This document shows, in pieces, positions 61,658 to 64,000 of a stretch of DNA of 64,000 nt (the stretch's first letter is position 1; every line of letters begins with the position of its first letter). The position numbers and the translations under genes are program-made. The stretch lies in contig NZ_FNGS01000003.1 in NCBI RefSeq assembly GCF_900103285.1, positions 235,717 to 299,716 on the forward strand. The letters run 5' to 3'. The notes beneath the pieces were generated by a model. That model ran no database searches. It was given only the letters and a program-made list of their open reading frames with translations, and was not told the origin of the DNA. Origin of the DNA: Siphonobacter aquaeclarae (GTDB taxonomy: Bacteria; Bacteroidota; Bacteroidia; Cytophagales; Spirosomataceae).

Positions 61658-62929
61658 TCAGTAGCCTCCCCGGAACTTATAGGTATCGGCTACTTTCTTG
61701 ATTGCCACCATATAAGCTGCAATCCGCATCGGTACTTTGTATTCCTGGGAAATCTGGTACACGCGGTCAAATGCGTCTTTCATGATGCGGTCTGAGCGGC
61801 GGTTGATCCGGTCGAGCGTCCATTTGTAGCCGATCCGGTTTTGCACCCACTCAAAGTAGGAAACCGTTACCCCGCCGGCGTTGGCCAGGATGTCGGGGAC
61901 GACGAGAATACCTTTTTCGTTGATGATTTCGTCGGCGCTGGCGGAAGTAGGGCCGTTGGCGCCTTCCACGATCAGTTTCGCCTGGATACCGGCGGCATTG
62001 TCTTCGGTAATGACGTCTTCCTTGGCTGCGGGAACGAGCAGGTCTACCGGCAGCGTCAGTAATTCATCGTTTGATATTTTGGTGGCGTCGGCGAAGCCTT
62101 CGAGGAGACCTTTGTTTTTCTCGCGGTACTCCATCGCTTTCTGGATGTCGATGCCTTTTTCGTTGTAGTACGCGCCGGTCACGTCGCTGATGGCTACCAC
62201 TTTCACGCCCCGCTCATGCAGGAGGGAGGCGGCATGGGAGCCGACGTTTCCGAAGCCCTGTACCGCCGCCGTAGCCCGGTAGGGGTTGATGCGGAGCTTT
62301 TCCATCGCGGAAATAGCAGATACCATCACGCCGCGGCCGGTCGCTTCCTTGCGACCCAGGGAGCCGCCGAGAACGAGAGGCTTGCCCGTTACGACCGCGT
62401 TGACGGTCATGCCATAGGCTTTGGAGTATTCATCCATGAGCCAGGCCATTTCGTTTTCGCCGGTACCCATATCGGGGGCGGGGATGTCGCGGTCGGGACC
62501 GAAAACATCGAGCATCGCGCCCGTATAGGCCCGCATGAGGCGTTCGATTTCACCTTTGGACATTTCCCGCGGGTTGCAGCGGATACCGCCTTTTGCCCCA
62601 CCGTAGGGAATGTCGACAACGGCGCACTTCCAGGTCATCCAGGCTGCGAGGGCCTTTACTTCATCCATGTTGACGTCCGGATCAAACCGGATGCCGCCTT
62701 TGGAAGGCCCCAGAATGGTTGAATGCACCACGCGGATACCTTCGAATACCCGGACGGAACCGTCGTCCATCGTCACCGGTAACCCCACAACCACCTGTTT
62801 CCGGGGAACCATCAGGATATCATACATCTCGGGGGAGATATTGAGCAATTTGAAGGCCACATCAAACCGCTGCATCATGGATTCAAGTGGATTTTCTTTC
62901 TGCAGCGGCGCTGGCTCTATGTAAGTCAT
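61658..62929 (-). CDS. gdhA: Glutamate dehydrogenase (Glu/Leu/Phe/Val family)
   Basis: A 423-residue hexamer-type enzyme that interconverts glutamate and 2-oxoglutarate. The active-site loop is KGGIRFDPDV and VDIPYGGAKGGI with the catalytic lysine. The nucleotide-binding fold begins with AVQGFGNVGSHAA. Length fits the small hexameric class. The start MTYIEPAPLQKENPLESM has a good upstream promoter. The coenzyme (NAD or NADP) is not certain from the sequence. Confidence 0.94.
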   Translation of the reverse strand: MTYIEPAPLQKENPLESMMQRFDVAFKLLNISPEMYDILMVPRKQVVVGLPVTMDDGSVRVFEGIRVVHSTILGPSKGGIRFDPDVNMDEVKALAAWMTWKCAVVDIPYGGAKGGIRCNPREMSKGEIERLMRAYTGAMLDVFGPDRDIPAPDMGTGENEMAWLMDEYSKAYGMTVNAVVTGKPLVLGGSLGRKEATGRGVMVSAISAMEKLRINPYRATAAVQGFGNVGSHAASLLHERGVKVVAISDVTGAYYNEKGIDIQKAMEYREKNKGLLEGFADATKISNDELLTLPVDLLVPAAKEDVITEDNAAGIQAKLIVEGANGPTSASADEIINEKGILVVPDILANAGGVTVSYFEWVQNRIGYKWTLDRINRRSDRIMKDAFDRVYQISQEYKVPMRIAAYMVAIKKVADTYKFRGGY

Positions 62930-62987
62930 GGCGTAGTCTGATTTGGGTAATAAATAGGATAATAACCGGAAAAATCCCGAACTGCCG

Positions 62988-63019
62988 CAAACTTAACAGG
63001 ATTCTTTCGAGAAATGCAA
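62988..63019 (-). promoter_or_regulatory. Promoter of gdhA
   Basis: On the minus strand TTG (63017-63019), 21 bases, then TAAGTTTG (62988-62995), about 60 bases upstream of the start codon. Confidence 0.7.
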
Positions 63020-63165
63020 CCCGGTCAAGAACCTGACTATCAGCCGGGTTATCGTCGGGGATAAGTACCGAAAGGAAACAGATTGGGGGAATTCTGAAAA
63101 AGAAGTATAAAGCCAAATAAACTATGCCTTTATGTCTTAAAGCACGCGAATAATTTTTTTACACA

Positions 63166-63196
63166 TTTGGCCCTTTCCGGTAAAAAGTTATTTTTG
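63166..63196 (+). promoter_or_regulatory. Promoter of the DksA-like gene
   Basis: TTTG (63166-63169), 19 bases, then TATTTTTG (63189-63196), a full match to the Bacteroidetes consensus. The leader is about 125 bases. The remaining part of 62930-63326 is AT-rich with no other gene visible. Confidence 0.75.
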
Positions 63197-63326
63197 TTGC
63201 ATTTTTTCAAGGTAATCCGCCTCGTGAAGAGGTGAAACGGGGTAACGTATTGTACACTAGGCTTTTAGAAACTATTCGCTGCCCGCATTCGTTGATATTA
63301 TAGTTTTATTCATAAACCCCGTGAAG

Positions 63327-63719
63327 ATGATGACCCCTGTAGAAGAAAAGACCCGGTATTCCGAAGAAGAGTTAAAGGAGTTCGAAGAACTGATTCAGAA
63401 GAAACTCGGTGATACCCGGACGGAGTTAAACTACATCCGGGAAGCATTGAGCAAACGAAATGATCCTGGTACGGATACGACTTCCGGCAACACCAAACTG
63501 CTCGAAGACGGCGCCGATACCAGCGAACGGGAAAACCTGAGTCAGCTCGCAGCCCGGTTGCAGAAGTACGCGACCCAACTTGAAAATGCGCTTATCCGCA
63601 TCAAAAATGGTACGTACGGCGTCTGTGTGGATACCGGTAAACTGATTCCGAAGGAGCGCCTCCGCGTCGTGCCGCATACGCAGCAGACGATTGAAGCGAA
63701 GCTTCGCAAGCAAAGCTGA
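63327..63719 (+). CDS. TraR/DksA-family RNA polymerase-binding protein
   Basis: About 130 residues. The N-terminal coiled coil (RYSEEELKEFEELIQKKLGD) and tip region (EDGADTSERENLSQLAARLQ) match the family that enters the RNA polymerase secondary channel. The C-terminal zinc-finger region keeps only one of the four cysteines: NGTYGVCVDTGKLIPKERL. So it cannot bind zinc in the usual way. A GTG at 63321 and ATGs at 63327 and 63330 are all possible starts; the choice is uncertain by three codons. Confidence 0.85.
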   Translation: MMTPVEEKTRYSEEELKEFEELIQKKLGDTRTELNYIREALSKRNDPGTDTTSGNTKLLEDGADTSERENLSQLAARLQKYATQLENALIRIKNGTYGVCVDTGKLIPKERLRVVPHTQQTIEAKLRKQS

Positions 63720-63834
63720 TAACCGACTGGCAATCAGGGATGCACATGATGGGAGCGGAACAAGGTTGATCTGCCCCCGGGTAGGCTACCCCCTGCTGAA
63801 ACCAGCGGCTGACATACATACTACTGAAAATCAG

Positions 63835-63872
63835 GGCTGTCTCCAACCAATGGAGGCAGCCTTCTTTTTTTT
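63835..63872 (+). terminator. Terminator of the DksA-like gene
   Basis: GGCTG..CTCC pairs with GGAG..CAGCC, followed by TTCTTTTTTTT. Before it, 63720-63834 contains a small GGGTAG/CTACCC palindrome but no gene. Confidence 0.75.
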
Positions 63873-63874
63873 GA

Positions 63875-63982
63875 TTCTGTGTTTTCTGTGAAGTCTGTGA
63901 GAAACAAAAGCCGCTGGCAATGCTAGGCTCTATTCTTCCGGCGATAACTGTTTTTCTCACAGACTACACAGACGTCACAGAA
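63875..63982. repeat. Palindromic array of CTGTG units, copy 2
   Basis: The left arm (63875-63904) and right arm (63953-63982) are inverse with four mismatches over 30 bases, using the same CTGTG-type unit as 18109-18180. The interior of about 48 bases holds no recognisable gene, and the window ends shortly after. Confidence 0.8.
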
Positions 63983-64000
63983 GGGGACCTGCCGTTTCGG

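Noticed and set aside
63875..63982. Insertion-sequence ends
   Set aside because: No transposase lies between the arms and no target-site duplication is visible at the window edge.

Overview
The window looks like chromosome from a free-living, sugar-degrading member of the Bacteroidota, most likely the order Cytophagales. The signs are Bacteroidetes-type promoters (TTG/TTTG, then 19-21 bases, then TAnnTTTG), TonB and carboxypeptidase-regulatory-like outer-membrane proteins, type B L31, a HEPN-tailed sulfite/nitrite reductase and a HEPN-like gene neighbourhood typical of this phylum, and moderate-to-high GC. I see no insertion sequence, prophage, integrase or CRISPR array.

Layout. 1-6.4 kb: a small unknown gene, a lipoprotein alpha/beta hydrolase, a frameshifted DUF6934 gene with a 52-codon partner, class I ribonucleotide reductase NrdA, and L31. 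6.4-9.3 kb: an SdiA-regulated-type lipoprotein divergent from an HD phosphohydrolase fused to a Pycsar-type (DUF5706) membrane effector, then a SelW-like protein and YraN. 9.3-18.1 kb: two alpha-L-fucosidases (GH29, GH95) flanking an envelope block (PAP2 phosphatase, amidase, LptD) and tRNA-Lys. 18.2-24.2 kb: DinB, cupin, TIM-barrel isomerase, a large PQQ-type dehydrogenase/cytochrome c fusion, and an AraC regulator. 24.3-32.9 kb: acyl-CoA dehydrogenase, sialate-esterase-like protein, a 3'-5' exonuclease, LipB, then CobA with sulfite/nitrite reductase (the SUMT makes the siroheme precursor the reductase needs).

33.2-44.5 kb: a large outer-membrane beta-barrel protein; an unexplained group of a solo LuxR-type HTH, a 36-residue membrane peptide, a lipoprotein and an O-antigen-ligase/TPR protein; then the RDD-SpoIIM-DUF4129-DUF4350 membrane cluster without MoxR/DUF58. 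A dense cluster of DnaA boxes at 44.46-44.65 kb is a strong candidate replication origin. 44.7-55.8 kb: threonine synthase, VCBS-repeat protein, YtxH, a TPP-riboswitch-controlled TonB receptor (outer-membrane thiamine uptake), an OmpA lipoprotein, EF-G with S10, and a DPM1-like glycosyltransferase. 55.8-64 kb: a three-gene operon (BNR sialidase-like protein and two tandem propeller/helical-barrel paralogues), glutamate dehydrogenase and a cysteine-poor DksA-like protein.

Between genes there are several palindromic elements built from short 7-10 base units repeated head-to-tail and then inverted. Two belong to one family (18.1 kb and 63.9 kb), two to another (50.9 and 54.4 kb), and there are single copies of others at 23.0 and 47.9 kb. 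All calls rest on reading the sequence and recalling families; no database search was possible.
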